64,000 nt of DNA from Klebsormidium nitens (Eukaryota; Streptophyta; Klebsormidiophyceae; Klebsormidiales; Klebsormidiaceae): positions 41,873-105,872 of the forward strand of contig DF237259.1 of assembly GCA_000708835.1 (NCBI GenBank), in the 5' to 3' direction. The position numbers were made by a program, and so were the translations under genes. Within the stretch, counting starts at the first letter, position 1. Every line of letters begins with the position of its first letter. The notes beneath the pieces are model-generated. The model was not told the DNA's origin. It ran no database searches and was given only the letters and a program-made list of their open reading frames with translations. Shown here one piece after another: positions 23,801 through 35,417 of the stretch.

Positions 23801-25347
23801 AACCCGGATTATTGATGCTACCAGACTCCCGCGTTCAATATCATCCTCGAGCAGTGATCTGCCGAGAAGCTCACCTCAAGACGCTGTAGGCGGAGGTCCT
23901 CTCGTAGGCGCTTCATAGTTACCCCCGTGACGCTCATTGCGTTTCCGGTGATGTTTCCAGCTATGGGGATAATATACCGCGGCTCAAAGGGAAAGACGCG
24001 GAGTAGAACCAGAGCTGTGGTCGTAAGGCTGGTGGCAACCAAGACGGCCAGGGTCGCAACCACGTGACTGCCGGGGACGGCGCGAGCGCGCTCGCCTGCG
24101 GTGTAGCCGGCAATCAGAACCTGGTCAAGGGGGGTCGAGTGTACAGTTTTGAGAAGGTGCTTACACAGAGGATGAGGCAGAAGTTGAAGGACGGAGAGGC
24201 AGCCTTCTTGCTTTGCATGAAGGCCTCTGAAGAAAAGGAGGTCTTTGTGTACAATAGGACGAAAGAGACAAGTTAATTGGGAGTGACTTGGGACCCAAAA
24301 GCTCTCTCCCAGCTCCCTAAAGTGGTTTTTTTCCACACACCGATATGCCAAATGACTGTCGAAGAGGCAATCAAAGAATGGACTCACATGGAGACCCAAC
24401 CCCACGATGTTTTGCTTGAAAGAGCAAGCCTGAAGGAAACGTGTACACATTCATCACAGGAGTGCAATCAGCCAAGATTCGAGAGATTTGGTTCGAATTT
24501 CAACGTCTCAAACCGTTTGAAACCTCTCACTAAGTCTAACACTCACCATAACGCTGATGGAGACCAGAATGAGAGCAGCCCCCTTCTGCGCAAACACGTA
24601 CTGCAGCGCGAATCCAATCCCAATGAGCTGCACAAAGGAGCGCACGACGGCCACCAGCATCTCCTTCTCTAGGCCGACGCCCTCGCGCCATGAGATCAGC
24701 ATTGCAGCCAGTACTAGCGCCATAGCAGCAATCGGGCGTAGCAATCCCCGTGCAAACTGGCTTTGATGCACATTAGTCAGGGCTTCAGAAATAGCTGAGG
24801 CAGGAGAGAAGGCAGACAGACGCGTCGATCGCCTGGGGCTAGTGGAAGGATGTGTTTGTAGACTTGCTAGCTGAATGTAGTTTTTTTGGGGAGTGCCTGA
24901 TCTCCAAAAAGCAGAGTGGCTTTGATGCACATTAGCTGCTGCTGAGCTCAGGTTTTCAGAACTTGCTGAAGGAGGGGAGAAGGCAGACAAATGTGCGGAG
25001 CGCCTTAGGGCAGGGGAATGATGAGTGTGTGTATCTGCTAGCAGCTGAGTGCGGTGATGTTTAAGAGTGCCTGAATGCAAGAAAGGGGTCTTTCTAAGGA
25101 TGAGGGGTGAGCCAAATTCTGTGACTAGTAACCGAGTGTGGTGGTGTTTAGGAGTGCCTGAGCTCAGAAAAGGAGTCTCTTTGAAGATGAGAGGTCGGGT
25201 AATTGGCGATGTACTGCCTATGCATCTTGGAGAAGGCATCTGTTGAATGCCGCTGTGTTGTGCAGGGGTGATCGAAGCGCGCTGTAATGGATTGCCGCTG
25301 AATTTGACAGCCAGCTCCATGGGGATCGAATAGATGCTGGTCACCAT
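20898..25347 (-). CDS. Fused ABC transporter: UPF0014/FetB (ALS3/STAR2-like) membrane domain plus FetA/STAR1-like ATPase
   Basis: Exons 24547-25347, 23875-24120, 23021-23347, 22344-22708 and 20898-21358 (minus strand) give about 732 residues once one apparent extra base is allowed for. From residue ~200 the membrane domain follows the UPF0014 pattern: AMLISWREGVGLEKEML, VLIAGYTAGERARAVP, YIIPIAGNITGNAMSV, then TIGLVSLPGAMTGLIMGGAS; about seven hydrophobic helices. A roughly 40-residue Pro/Thr/Ser linker joins it to the ATPase, which has Walker A GPSGSGKST, Q-loop ALFQTAALFDG, signature LSGGQ, Walker B LLLDEPTSALD and the H-loop SHD, all intact. The phase-2 junction between the last membrane exon and the linker exon matches, which argues for one polypeptide. 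In bacteria FetA/FetB are separate (iron export); in plants STAR1 and STAR2/ALS3 are separate (aluminium tolerance, UDP-glucose transport). The substrate here is unknown. The N-terminal 200 residues are a repeat-rich extension. Exon 3 carries a frameshift. Confidence 0.88.
21921..22343 (-). repeat. Three decayed copies of the donor edge of ATPase exon 22344-22708
   Basis: The live exon end (Q-loop codons, then GACG/GTAAGC) is followed in the intron by three copies. The plus-strand TACCGTC marker is at 22341 (live), 22214, 22069 and 21929, a spacing of 127-145 bp. Each copy keeps about 60 exonic bases (GCGCCGCGGTTTGGAACAGC on the plus strand), the GTAAGC donor and following intron. Similarity is high over the whole array. 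Confidence 0.92.
23313..23326 (-). other. Apparent one-base frameshift in the UPF0014 domain
   Basis: On the minus strand exon 3 begins in frame with VEVALALG. The family-like reading TPRQASL...GTGMSPIIDTAKT continues one base out of register. The break falls in a run of five G (23322-23326, plus-strand C), or in the neighbouring run of six C (23313-23318). Four G would restore the expected ALALGATPRQ. It may be a sequencing or assembly error or a real lesion. Confidence 0.85.
24775..25200 (-). repeat. Coding repeats in the N-terminal extension of the ABC fusion protein
   Basis: Two pairs of imperfect repeats stay open for the whole stretch. LSAFSPPSASSENL and LSAFSPASAISEAL are encoded near 24955-25000 and 24785-24830. 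TPFLSSGTPKHHHTRLL and TPFLHSGTLKHHRTQLL are encoded near 25145-25195 and 25058-25108. The products are Ser, Thr, His and Pro rich. Confidence 0.8.
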
Positions 25348-26349
25348 GACTCTGGAGAGGAAGGGACTCTGATCACTATCCTTCAGCTTCCGTTACAAAA
25401 TCTTCCGTTTTCGCTTTACAATGTGGTCCACACCTGTAAGATTAAGTGCCCTGCATTGATCAACAATGCCGACGAGCCCCAGTCAGCAAGAAGCACCCTG
25501 TTCAGCAAACCATTCTTATGTCAAACCATTCCACCTAGGAACCATACCTCCTAAACTGTCGACCACTTTGTTCAGTCAAAAACAAAGTCTGTATCAGGAC
25601 TTCCTCCATGAGATCTGCAGCTGAGGTATGAATTGCGGGTCCTGACGTCATCAAGCACACAGAACCATTTTCGCGGCTCGGTAGTACTCGCCGGTCGATG
25701 ACCACGTTGCATCGTAGTCTAATCGAGCTGGAAAGTCTGACCCTTGGTTGATACCGCTTCATACATACTTGCACAGGCGATCCGAGAAGTTCTTAGCCTC
25801 CTTTCTGGGATTCTCAATCAGCCGACCGCCCCGGTTACTGAGCAGTGGCCGGGGTGCTAAAGATTCCGATTCTCCAAGAGGAGCTGTCGCAAGAGCACTC
25901 CCCCAACTCTGCTCCCCACCTCCGAGGTCCCTATTAATAAACGACCCGGGGCGCGAGCAGGCCGGGGAGGCAGACGTAGAACTGAAACTAGGAGTCTCCT
26001 AACTGTTCCAATTTCAACATGCACCAAGCGGCGTGGAGCAGCACTGCCAGCATGCAGGGACCAACGTCCCGGCCATGAGAAAATGTAGACAATTGTGCCA
26101 TGTAACTAGATATAATAATCATCGACAGTCTGGCCATGAAGTAATCCAACGCAAAATTTCCGTATAATCACATTTGCTTTTGCCATGATGGTGCAAAAGC
26201 GGCCGTATCCTACGTGCAGATGGGGCCTCGAGCACAACTAGGATTCGAAGCAGCTACTTTGAAACGAACCAAGTAGGAACCAATAATGTTATCACATAAG
26301 TTGCAAACACAGTCAAGAAACCACGGGCTGAACCTTTGACTATAAGTGA
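25348..26349. other. Intergenic between the ABC fusion gene and the RRA gene
   Basis: This holds the promoter of the ABC fusion gene (transcribed leftwards) and the 3' untranslated region of the RRA-like gene. I see no further gene. Short open frames here have no recognisable product. Confidence 0.5.
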
Positions 26350-29300
26350 CTACCTTTCTGATCCATCAGGAAAGCCGTCAAGCGCACCCTTCTCTCCCTT
26401 CACATAATACCGCTCTACCGCCAACATCCTCTCGTACTTGTCAGGGTGGTAGTTCACGTGAACTGTCACTGGCTTTATCTTTTCCAACTCCCAGGACTTT
26501 CGTACTCGAGTAAACAGTACCTTGCTGTTCATGAAGAGAAGGTAATCTAGCACCCGTTTTGACGCGTGAAGCCCGTCGTACCCCGGACTCGACGGCCGGA
26601 AGAGCTCCTCGTTGAACACCGCCTGATCCCAAGCGTTCTCTTTACTCAACCGGTCCGCGACCCTATCCAGCAACTCAATCGACGCCGCCGTCGGGCGGAT
26701 GTAAAACAGCCCCGAATTGAAGACCCATATCCGCATCGTGTGCGCATACCGTGACCACCCCATCTTCGGATCATCAGACACGTCATCGAACCCGTACGAC
26801 GTAAAATTGTCATGCCCGTCGGTCATCCCCTCAACATCGCAGTCCCGATACAGAAACTTGAACGGATTTTGGAGGAATACAATATCAACATCCGATAATA
26901 GCACGCTGTATCCGAGCAGCATGAACTCCCGCAGGATGTGGAACTTGAGCCCCGAGATCGCGTGGTTCGACCCCGCGTTCTTCTGCGAGTCGGGGATCTC
27001 GAGCGTCTTCCGGTAGTACGGGACGCCGTTCTCCTCGCAAAACTCGGCAATCTCGTCGTCTAAGCACACGACGAGGTAATTGGTCGCCCCCGTGCGCCGC
27101 ACGTTCTCGAACCACGTCTGAAGCATTGGCCGGATGTTGTTGTTCGACACGGCGACAATGAGCTCCTTGCTGACCGCCACCTTTTCGAGGATCTGTAGAG
27201 AAGTTCAGTATTGCAAACGTTAGATTGCCAAACAGGCAGCAGAGGTATTGCGACCGCAAAGCCGATTGTGATAATTCTGCAAGGGAGAGAAGGCAGCCTT
27301 TTCGCTCTTCCTCATCGAAGGCTTATACAGCTCCTTGCACGCGTCTGCTTTCTAGAATCTGCAAAAGAAACCTTCTAGTTGGATATCCGGAATGTTTGAC
27401 TCCAACATAATAGTTGCAGCATTGGAGACGAGACTAATAGCAGAGGAGAGAGCAAGAGGCTCAGAACAGCGGAAGATGAATTCGCCCCTTGCTTGCAAAA
27501 CCGCCACTTCGTCCAATAGTGTCGAAGAAAGGCTGACAGAGAGACTCTTCGTCTGGTCATACGCTTTCACTGCGAAGCTGACGGCTCGTGCCGCTACAAG
27601 TTTCAAATTTTTAGCCACCAAACGGTCGCTTCGTTCTGAACGGACACACGAGAGAAGGACCATCGTCCAAAGGTCAAGGGTTTGATCCACTTGCGATTGC
27701 TAAAATGTACTTTGCAGACTTCGGATGCCCGTGTGTCATTCGGAGAGTGTGCGATGCGAACGGTCTGTCGTTCAGAAACACCACAGGGCGAGCTTCTGGT
27801 AGAGGCGAAGGATTGATAGCTTACAGTCCCGCACACTCCATTACATCGCCTGCAAAACTCTCCTTCGAAGTACTAATCAAATCATAGTAATCCTCGACTA
27901 AAAGTGCCGGGGCAACACAGGGAAACTTCCCGCATCCAAACTCCTTCGTTTTTTCCGATCTGGAATCATACCCAGCAGAGTTCGACAAAACTTGTCGGCT
28001 CTTAGGACTTCGTAACTGACAGTTGTAAGCAGAATGCGGTGCTGCTTCTCGTTCAATTGTCTGATCTGGCCCGTTTGTATCTTCTTCATAGTGCGCCAGA
28101 CGATCAATCCTTTAAACAACCGAACCTCTCAGAAGATGCTCTTCATCAGCAGCTTAGGGGAGCCCCAGTCGACTTCATTGCTGACCCAAACCAAGTTTCA
28201 GTCTAAGGTCGCAAGTGCCGGGAAGCAATTCCTCTGATCAATGGTTATTTCCATGGTCGCCCCGCTGCTAAGCGTCTTGCTTGCCATCCCCGAAATTCTA
28301 ATCCTGATTGCCTCAAGCCGCACAGTTCTCTATGGAAACCAGAGGAAAAGCCACAAACGGCATGTAAGGGGCCAAACCCACAAGAATCAGCAAGGGCCTC
28401 CTACCCTTCAAGAGCCCCAGGGGACGTAAGAACAGGTCGCAGTGACCTCAACCTGTTGAGCCCATAACCAAGGCTAGGGCGAAGAAACAAAGAGCAATGA
28501 GAGCAAATGTAAGGTAGCGAAAACGCAGATCTTATCACCTTTGCCAGCTCCGTGTTCACTTTCGGATCCGGCACAATTGTCGGGAATGTCCTCTCTGCCT
28601 TTATCGACCCCGGCGGCCCCGCCACCGGCCGCTCCTCCTTTTTCACCCGTGCCGGCTGCCGGTACGTCTCGCGAGCCTTCTCTAGTTGCTTCTTCAGACT
28701 GTCAATCTCAAGCTGCGGGTCGTTTCCCTCAGCAGCAGCTAAGGACACGCCTTCTTGCAGGGCGGCTTGTAGTTTCTTCCGAAGAACTGCGGCTTCGGCG
28801 GCAAGGTTTTCACGTTGCCGGACAGCCGCCTCATGCTTCTGCTCGAGTGCGTTTTTCTCCTCCTCTAGTTCTGCCAGCCGCTCCTCCAGATGTTGGGGGC
28901 CCAGTCCCTGCAAACAGGATCAAGTGATTTCGATTGATTCCCATCTCTTCGTCTGATGATTACAACCCCGATATGATATAATGCACTCAAGCTGAGAAAT
29001 GGCAGAAGAACAAGATCAACGAATGGAAGATAGAAAGAGAGAACAGATTGCTCATTGTTTGCAAGTTGAACGTCTTCAAATCTGATCAGGCAATATGTTG
29101 CCATCTAGCTGTCCATCCAAAAAGAATGCGGAAGCTGGGCGGAGAGAGGAGAGCTCGAAGGACTTTTTGGGCAACAAAGGGGCGAGGCGCTGATTGGGGG
29201 GAGCATGTGTATTTGAGGATTCTTCCTCCAATCCAATTTGATGAAAGTTACGAGTGTTTAGAGGTGTTTCGGCAATTGGTAAATCCACTCTGCGCAAGGT

Positions 29301-29936
29301 GCAGGGGATGTTGTCATTTCAAAGTAATGCCAACTTCTTCCCAAATGTTCCAAAAAGTACCTGTATTGATAGGCGGGACTTGTCCTCAGACCTGGAAATT
29401 AAGCTGCATCAAGTTCCAAATCTAGAATCTTTTCTCGTATACAGGCATTGAGCTGGGGGCACTGCCTTGAAGCATGAGAACTCCCTCGCACACAATGCAC
29501 TCACAACAGCCCAGTCTGCGATGAACCCTAGTTTCCCACTGCAAAAAGGATCTGACCTGTTTGCAAGACCGTCGCTCTTGCATCAATCCTTTCTGCTCAA
29601 ATTGTGCAGCTAGTGGTCAAAGCTTGACTCATACGTTGAGTTGCACATTACATCGGACTCAGAATCAAATTTTGAGGAGAAAAGAAGGCACCTTGCCACC
29701 TTGTGCTGCAACATTACCTGTCCTTCTCGTGCTAGATTTGCAGCGTCTGCGGTGGTTCTGAGCTGGCTCAGCCATTGGTTGCTGTCCCCGCCTAACTGGA
29801 GCAGAGACACCAGCACCCCAAGTGCCACGCCAACAAACACCGCTAAGCAAATCTTGCTGTCAGTGACGCCCCCACGGTTGGCGTCCAACCGAGGCCTTGC
29901 CATTGTGGCCCTCTGAGTCTCAAGGGCGGGAGACAC
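26350..29936 (-). CDS. RRA: RRA-type arabinosyltransferase, GT77 family
   Basis: Exons 29718-29936, 28539-28907 and 26350-27192 (minus strand), all phase 0, give about 476 residues. It is a Golgi type II membrane protein: a short cytosolic tail, a signal-anchor [19 protein letters not shown] near residues 27-45, a coiled-coil stem in exon 2 ([18 protein letters not shown]), then the catalytic domain. That domain starts [17 protein letters not shown], has the DxD motif in [15 protein letters not shown], and continues [46 protein letters not shown] and [13 protein letters not shown]. This order is diagnostic of the plant RRA (reduced residual arabinose) proteins, which add arabinose to hydroxyproline-linked arabinan chains on extensin-type glycoproteins. 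A downstream ATG at 29903 ([12 protein letters not shown]) is an alternative start and gives a better tail length. The gene is divergent from RAD1. Confidence 0.95.
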
Positions 29937-30531
29937 AGCTGGCAGCTTCCTTTCGTCGGCGCTTTGCTGAAAGCTGCTCGAGCTCTACAACGGCTTCTTA
30001 CAGCACAGCAAAGTTCTGAAGTCTTCTCAAAATCTGGGTAAGGCGTCTCGAGCATCAAAGATTCGTGCTTGCCGGCTCAGAAGCTGCTTGGCCGCCGCAT
30101 CCGGAGCTCAGCTGCAGCCTGCATTGTAAGCGGACATCCCCATGCCAAAATTTCAATCCGTCATGGTGCAGTTGGCGCCTCCTCTATCCTAGATAGTCTA
30201 CCATGCAGCATGCTGCAATGCTCATGAGTACCGAGGTATTATGCGGATCTCGGGACTTGGAAGTCCGATTTCCTGAGACTAGTACAAGTTCAACTGTCAG
30301 AGTTTGAGAGAATCCGCTTGAACTTGAACTTGAAAGTCAGCTCCAGAATCTCCAGAATCAATTTTGTCTTCCAACCAGATCAGTATCCAAGTTTTGCATT
30401 CACCTTCTATCTCCCAGCTTCGTCATCCTGGAGCTTAGGTAGGACGAACACATCCAGCTTGTGTTCTGCATTTTTTCTCCTGGCGGGGGTGGTGACACCT
30501 TTTGTGCAGGAAGCGCAAACTTTGATCCACA
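29937..30531. promoter_or_regulatory. Divergent promoter region of RRA and RAD1
   Basis: This is 595 bp between two start codons on opposite strands. It holds both 5' leaders. No obvious TATA box or upstream coding exon is visible. Confidence 0.45.
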
Positions 30532-33500
30532 ATGAGAAGGCCCTCGAGTGGTGCAGCTGCCAGCAGCAGGGGCGGGGGTGCCAGCGAGTTTGAGCTGGTA
30601 TGCAGGTTAGAGTGCGTGCAGGGGCTTGTGGACGCGCTTACAAGCATAAAGTGGAAGAAGCAGCAGGTGTGTGTTTGGCGCGCATATAACGTTTTGTGAC
30701 AACAAGCATTCTTCTTAGGAAACCTACTACTAGACAAATCAGCATTGATCGCCACCACTTCAGACTTCCCTTGCAGTAAGGGTAAGTTGGACATCACCAC
30801 TGCAGAAATGAAATGTAGCAATGCCAACAAGATGAGGAAGACCTTCCAATCATGGCTGATATGCCCAAGTGACGCTTGTATTTTACCTCGCAGGACGCTA
30901 TCTGCGAGCTGTCTGAGCATGGAATGCTGATCGTGGTGGAAGAATCCAGCTGCCTGCAAGGGAAGGTGTACTTCAGAAAAGAGGTCAGGGACTAATCTCA
31001 TGGTCGCATCTTTGTTCTTTTCTATCAGCAGTCACTATGAGATCATTCTTTTATTGCTGTTTGCCTGTAACATCTAGAAGAGCGTCGCTGAACAACAAAG
31101 GTCACTCCTTGACTCCTTGGGTGAAGTCTGAGAGAAGCCTTTGAAAGGACTTCTTAGATCAAGGATTGGGGAGACACATAAGAAAGTGAACCACAGTGAT
31201 GTGGCCTTTTAGTCTTGCCCAAACGTGTCCATTTCGCCACTCATTCTGCTGACTTTTGAGCATGTGCTTTGCAGCTTTTCAAAGAATATCAGTACCATGC
31301 AAACGTCCGGCCACGGTTCGGAGTCAGCCTGACCACTCTGGTCGATTGCCTGAACACGTTTGCCTCAACAGCGGGGACCACTGCCCTGGAGCTTCGGTAC
31401 CCTGGCACTGACATGGAACTAATACTAAGGTGACAAGCCTCACTCCGTCACCAGTGGTTTCAATGGTCTAGCGCTACAAAGTAGCACAAGGAGTGTCATA
31501 TGTTGGGAGGTTGTTGCATGTCAAAACAATGGTTGGGAGATCATTGCGTCTAGAAAGTTAACACGTTTGCCATGGCTTGGTGACACTGGCTCTATGTGAT
31601 CCACAAGCCAAAAGCTTGGGGATTTTCTGTGATTTGAGGAAAACAAGAAAGCAGCTCAAAGTACACGTTTCTTCAACATGAAGTGCCTTCCTTTATGGCC
31701 TGTTCATTGTGTTGCTTCATCGTAGAATGCATGTTCGTTCTCATGATTCACATGTCAGGAGACTCTATGCGAATGCGTCCACCTGGCATAACGAGACCTC
31801 GACCGCACTGCAATTGCAGGCTGACTGATGAGAGTAGGATGTGCACGGATGCAGAGATCCGGACGCGAATACCAGACAGCGTACCATACGACTTTTCGAT
31901 CGACGATGACGATGCCAATGAACCCCCAGTTTCATTTGCCGTGAAGGTGAGCGGGTCACTATCCAATCCTCGGAATTCTGAGATGACATGTAAGTCAATC
32001 TTTGAGATCGATTTGATGCAAGAAGGAAAAGGTGGACTGCTATCTGGGAGTCAGCTTGCTTTCTGAAGTTGTGAAGTCGCTTGTCTTTGAGCATGGCCCG
32101 CTTATATGGCAATCAGAAAACTCTCTCCTCAAAGGACTGAATGAGAGTGCGTCTGCAGTGAGGATGCATTCAGAACAAAAGAAGACCCGGATACCTTAAG
32201 CCCTTGTGTCGACCCTCTCTAATTTTCAATGATTCGTAGCACCAACCTAACAAAATCTTCGTTGACAAGAAAAGTACCTAATTCTCTGTCAAGCTCCCGA
32301 CTTGCTAGACTGAGATTCGGGTCTCAGATGATTATGTCCACGAAGGATCAGAAGCCCAATCGTTTTGTTTGCCTGGCTCGTTTGTAGGCCTCTCACACGC
32401 TTACTGTGAGCGTTTTATGTACCTTCCTGTAGTCATCCGCTCTGAAGGACGCTTTTGAGGATCTGGAGTGGCCTGGCTCCAGCATCCAAATTGCCTTGAA
32501 CCCCGAGCCTCCAGTAGTTACGTTCCGTGGAGAGGGACATGGCGACTTGCAAGTAAGCCTCGAGAGAGAATGCGGGTTTTATTGTCCGGGGTGCTTCGTA
32601 TCAAGCATTCTACAGACTGCTATTTAACACCGATAGCGAAAGGCTTCATGTGCTTTAATGTCTTAAGAGCCAGCGGCTGCTTCATTACACAACGATCAGC
32701 CGCAAGCGGCCACTGAGCAGGACACGATGTTGCTGGTTTTCCCTTCTTTTGAAACGGCGTAAACTCGTTTTCGTGTGTGGATAAGAGATGGCTACTCTCT
32801 CTCGGTCGGCCGATGTTCGAAAGCGAGGGAAACAGCAGCGAATGATCAGCAGAGACCCGTTGACAGGACACCGACTGCGCTGTTCGCAGATCGAGGGGTC
32901 ATCCAGAGTGTCGTGGATGCAAAGTTCAACTCGTTTCAGTTCGTGCGGAATGAAGAGGTCGCTGCTGTGGCTTGGTCGGCTGGTAGTCTTACAGAGATTT
33001 GGCAGTGGCAGACTTTAAGTGTTTCCTGCTTGCGCAGATTGACTTCTTCTACGACAGCCAGACGGACCTGTTCATTGCCTTCCAGTGCGACCGCGCCGCC
33101 TCCTTCTGGTATGCAATTTTCGTTTTTCACGAGAACCTCACACTGAGGTGTTTTCGCTCCAAACGAACCTGACCTTGAGATCGGCTATCGTTTGCTTCCG
33201 AATTCCCCCTTGTCCCGTCTCTCGAAAGTTCCAGTGGTTTCATCAAAATACATGAATTGACCATGTGCCAAAAGTCCCGTCAGCCTCTCGAAAGATTCTG
33301 CGTCATTCGGCGAAGCACAGCGGCTCGTACTCGTCCGAAGGCCAGCAGTAACGTTGAAGGACTTTCAAGGAGTAGAAAGCGTTTGTCCTGCTCCCTTTAC
33401 ACGTCTCTGATTACAGTGCTGTCAGTATCACCACATCCCTTCGTAGGCGTGTTATTGGACGGGGTCGTTTCAAATCAACCAGCTGGCGCTTTTCGTACGT

Positions 33501-34301
33501 GTTTCGGGTTGGATGCAGGTGCTCGTTTGGTTTACGTTCTCGTAACCAGCTCGGATTGCCACTCGCGCAGGTACAAGTACAAGTTTCTCCGAGCGACGAC
33601 CGCAAACATTCCGGGCAGCATTTTGAAGGACAACCGAGGGAGCAAGCTGACGATCGACAACCGCGGCCTTCTCAAGGTCAGAGCCGCCACTCCCTGATCT
33701 GCTCAGCATCTCTAATTTACATCTTTTTAATACGTTTAGCTGATGGCACAGCATTGACCACGAGCTTTTGCTTGTAGCTTCATCTTCCAACAGTCTGCGT
33801 GAAGCCTATGTCGGAACTGGAATCAGCTCAAAGAACGCATTTCGATGAACTCGTCTCTCATTTTATGCTTCTTAGAACGCCCTTATCTGCCGTTGATTCT
33901 GTCCGCCATAGCCTTAGGATATTAGTCCGACGTTCATAGTCCTTGAAACTCCACGTTGTGACAGAATTGAAGACCTTGTCGAGCGGGCAACTGATCATAA
34001 GAAAAAATGAACCAGATACATTCGTTGATGGATGCGAGAAGAGATAGCCAGCTCCTAGCGGCAGCAACGTGCAGTTTTTACGGCCGTGGGCGCTTCATGC
34101 TTAGAAGAGCTTCATGAGGGTATCTCACGCATTCTGTTCAATCTGCAGGTACAGCACATCATTTCTATCAGGCAAACAGCGGCGCAGGTCCAGCAGAATC
34201 AAGACAGCAGCCTCGACGGAAGAATGACGGATCAAAGTTCTCGAATATCGTACGTCGAGTTTTATGTGCTGCCGGATGAAGAACCAGTCGACGTCAACTG
34301 A
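30532..34301 (+). CDS. RAD1: RAD1, subunit of the 9-1-1 DNA-damage checkpoint clamp
   Basis: Eight exons: 30532-30666, 30894-30983, 31275-31429, 31820-31946, 32433-32552, 33038-33108, 33571-33676 and 34149-34301. All phases match and give 318 residues, a little over the animal length. RAD1 forms a PCNA-like ring with RAD9 and HUS1 that is loaded on damaged DNA and activates checkpoint kinases. Family features in order are ELVCRLECVQGLVDALTSI, the GMLIVVEESSCLQGKVYF strand pair, LFKEYQYHANVRPRFGVS, the LTTLVDCLNTFA helix, LTDESRMCTDAEIRT, ALNPEPPVVTFRGEGHGD, the linker-side YKYKFLRATTANIPGS, TIDNRGLLKVQHIISI, and the C-terminal YVEFYVLPDEEP. The start MRRPSSGAAAS is the first ATG in frame and adds a short Ser/Gly-rich leader. 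No exon-edge copies were seen in its introns. Identity is firm. Confidence 0.95.
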
Positions 34302-35417
34302 TCTTCCTCGCTGAGCTTGAGCTCCTCACGCATGGCGTGGCCATGTGCGCATCCAAATTTACCCGCAATCTTCCGGTGGTGCCTGTCGGAAATGCTGGGC
34401 GGGCGAGTGGAGTTGCATAACAGTGTGCTCAACCAGGTAAAATGTTCACCGATTTCAGTTCAGTCATGTTGCAATATCATGTGCAGTCCAAATGGTCGGA
34501 CTTCTGCGTGAGTCACTCCATGACTAGCTGCTGGTCGGCCCCATGCAGCTGCATGTCGCACCCATTTAGATCGATGCGGCCAGCACGGCGGCCACTGAAA
34601 TAACTGTTTGCCAAGCCGTCTGAGTGTCTGTGCATGCCCCGAGACATTATGCAAATTGGATCAGCACATGCCGGCCGGCTGCCAGCGCTGCGCGGCCTTG
34701 GCCCGCGGCCGACCTCATGACCCGGGCCAGTGAACTTACTTACTCGGCAAACTGCAGCTGGGGGCCTGGGGCAGCCGCATCAACCCCGTCTCTACTCGAT
34801 CGATCAGTGCACCGCGGAGCATGTGCATTTCAACTGCATGGGCCCTGGATTGCCCTGAGCCGTAACTAGAGAGATAGCACATGTGCACGAACATCATGGA
34901 AACGTACGTAAATATGTCTGGCAAGCATCGAAGCAGATGCTCACTTTCTTGACTGAGTGCTCACCTTGACCGAGTGCCATGATCGGCTTAGCCGGAAAGT
35001 GGGGTACGAATTCGCTGTGAAGTGAGCTCTCAGCTGCATGCTCAAGAGCAAGTTCAAACTTGTATTTCGATCTGAGCATCCGAATCGACGGCCAGGCCAG
35101 AAACAACATGTATCATCCTGACAAGGCTGACGTGTATTATGGTTAAACCCTTCAAGCACCTGTTTGATTACATATACGAACCATCGTACATGTAATCAAA
35201 CCCGTGTGAAGCATTCTGAAGGAAGACGTGTTCGTGCAGAAGCTACAACATGGAAGCAGACTTGCATTCCAGCAGGTCAAGCGTCTACAACACGGCGTCT
35301 TCTGGTCCGGGCCTGGAAGGTGGGAGTCGAGGCGAGGACCTCAGAATGTCCACAAGCTCCTTTGCGTTCGCTTCTTCGCTCCATGCCATCGCTTTTCCAG
35401 CGGCAGCGGTACCGACT
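34302..35417. other. Intergenic: convergent 3' ends
   Basis: These are the 3' untranslated regions of RAD1 (plus) and the GT4 glycosyltransferase (minus). The sequence has many TGCATG motifs near 34540-34680. No gene or RNA could be supported. Confidence 0.45.

Noticed and set aside
32878-32960. Possible extra RAD1 exon (reading IQSVVDAKFNSFQFVRNEE)
   Set aside because: Flanking exons already join in phase and match the family without it; including it would interrupt a conserved strand.
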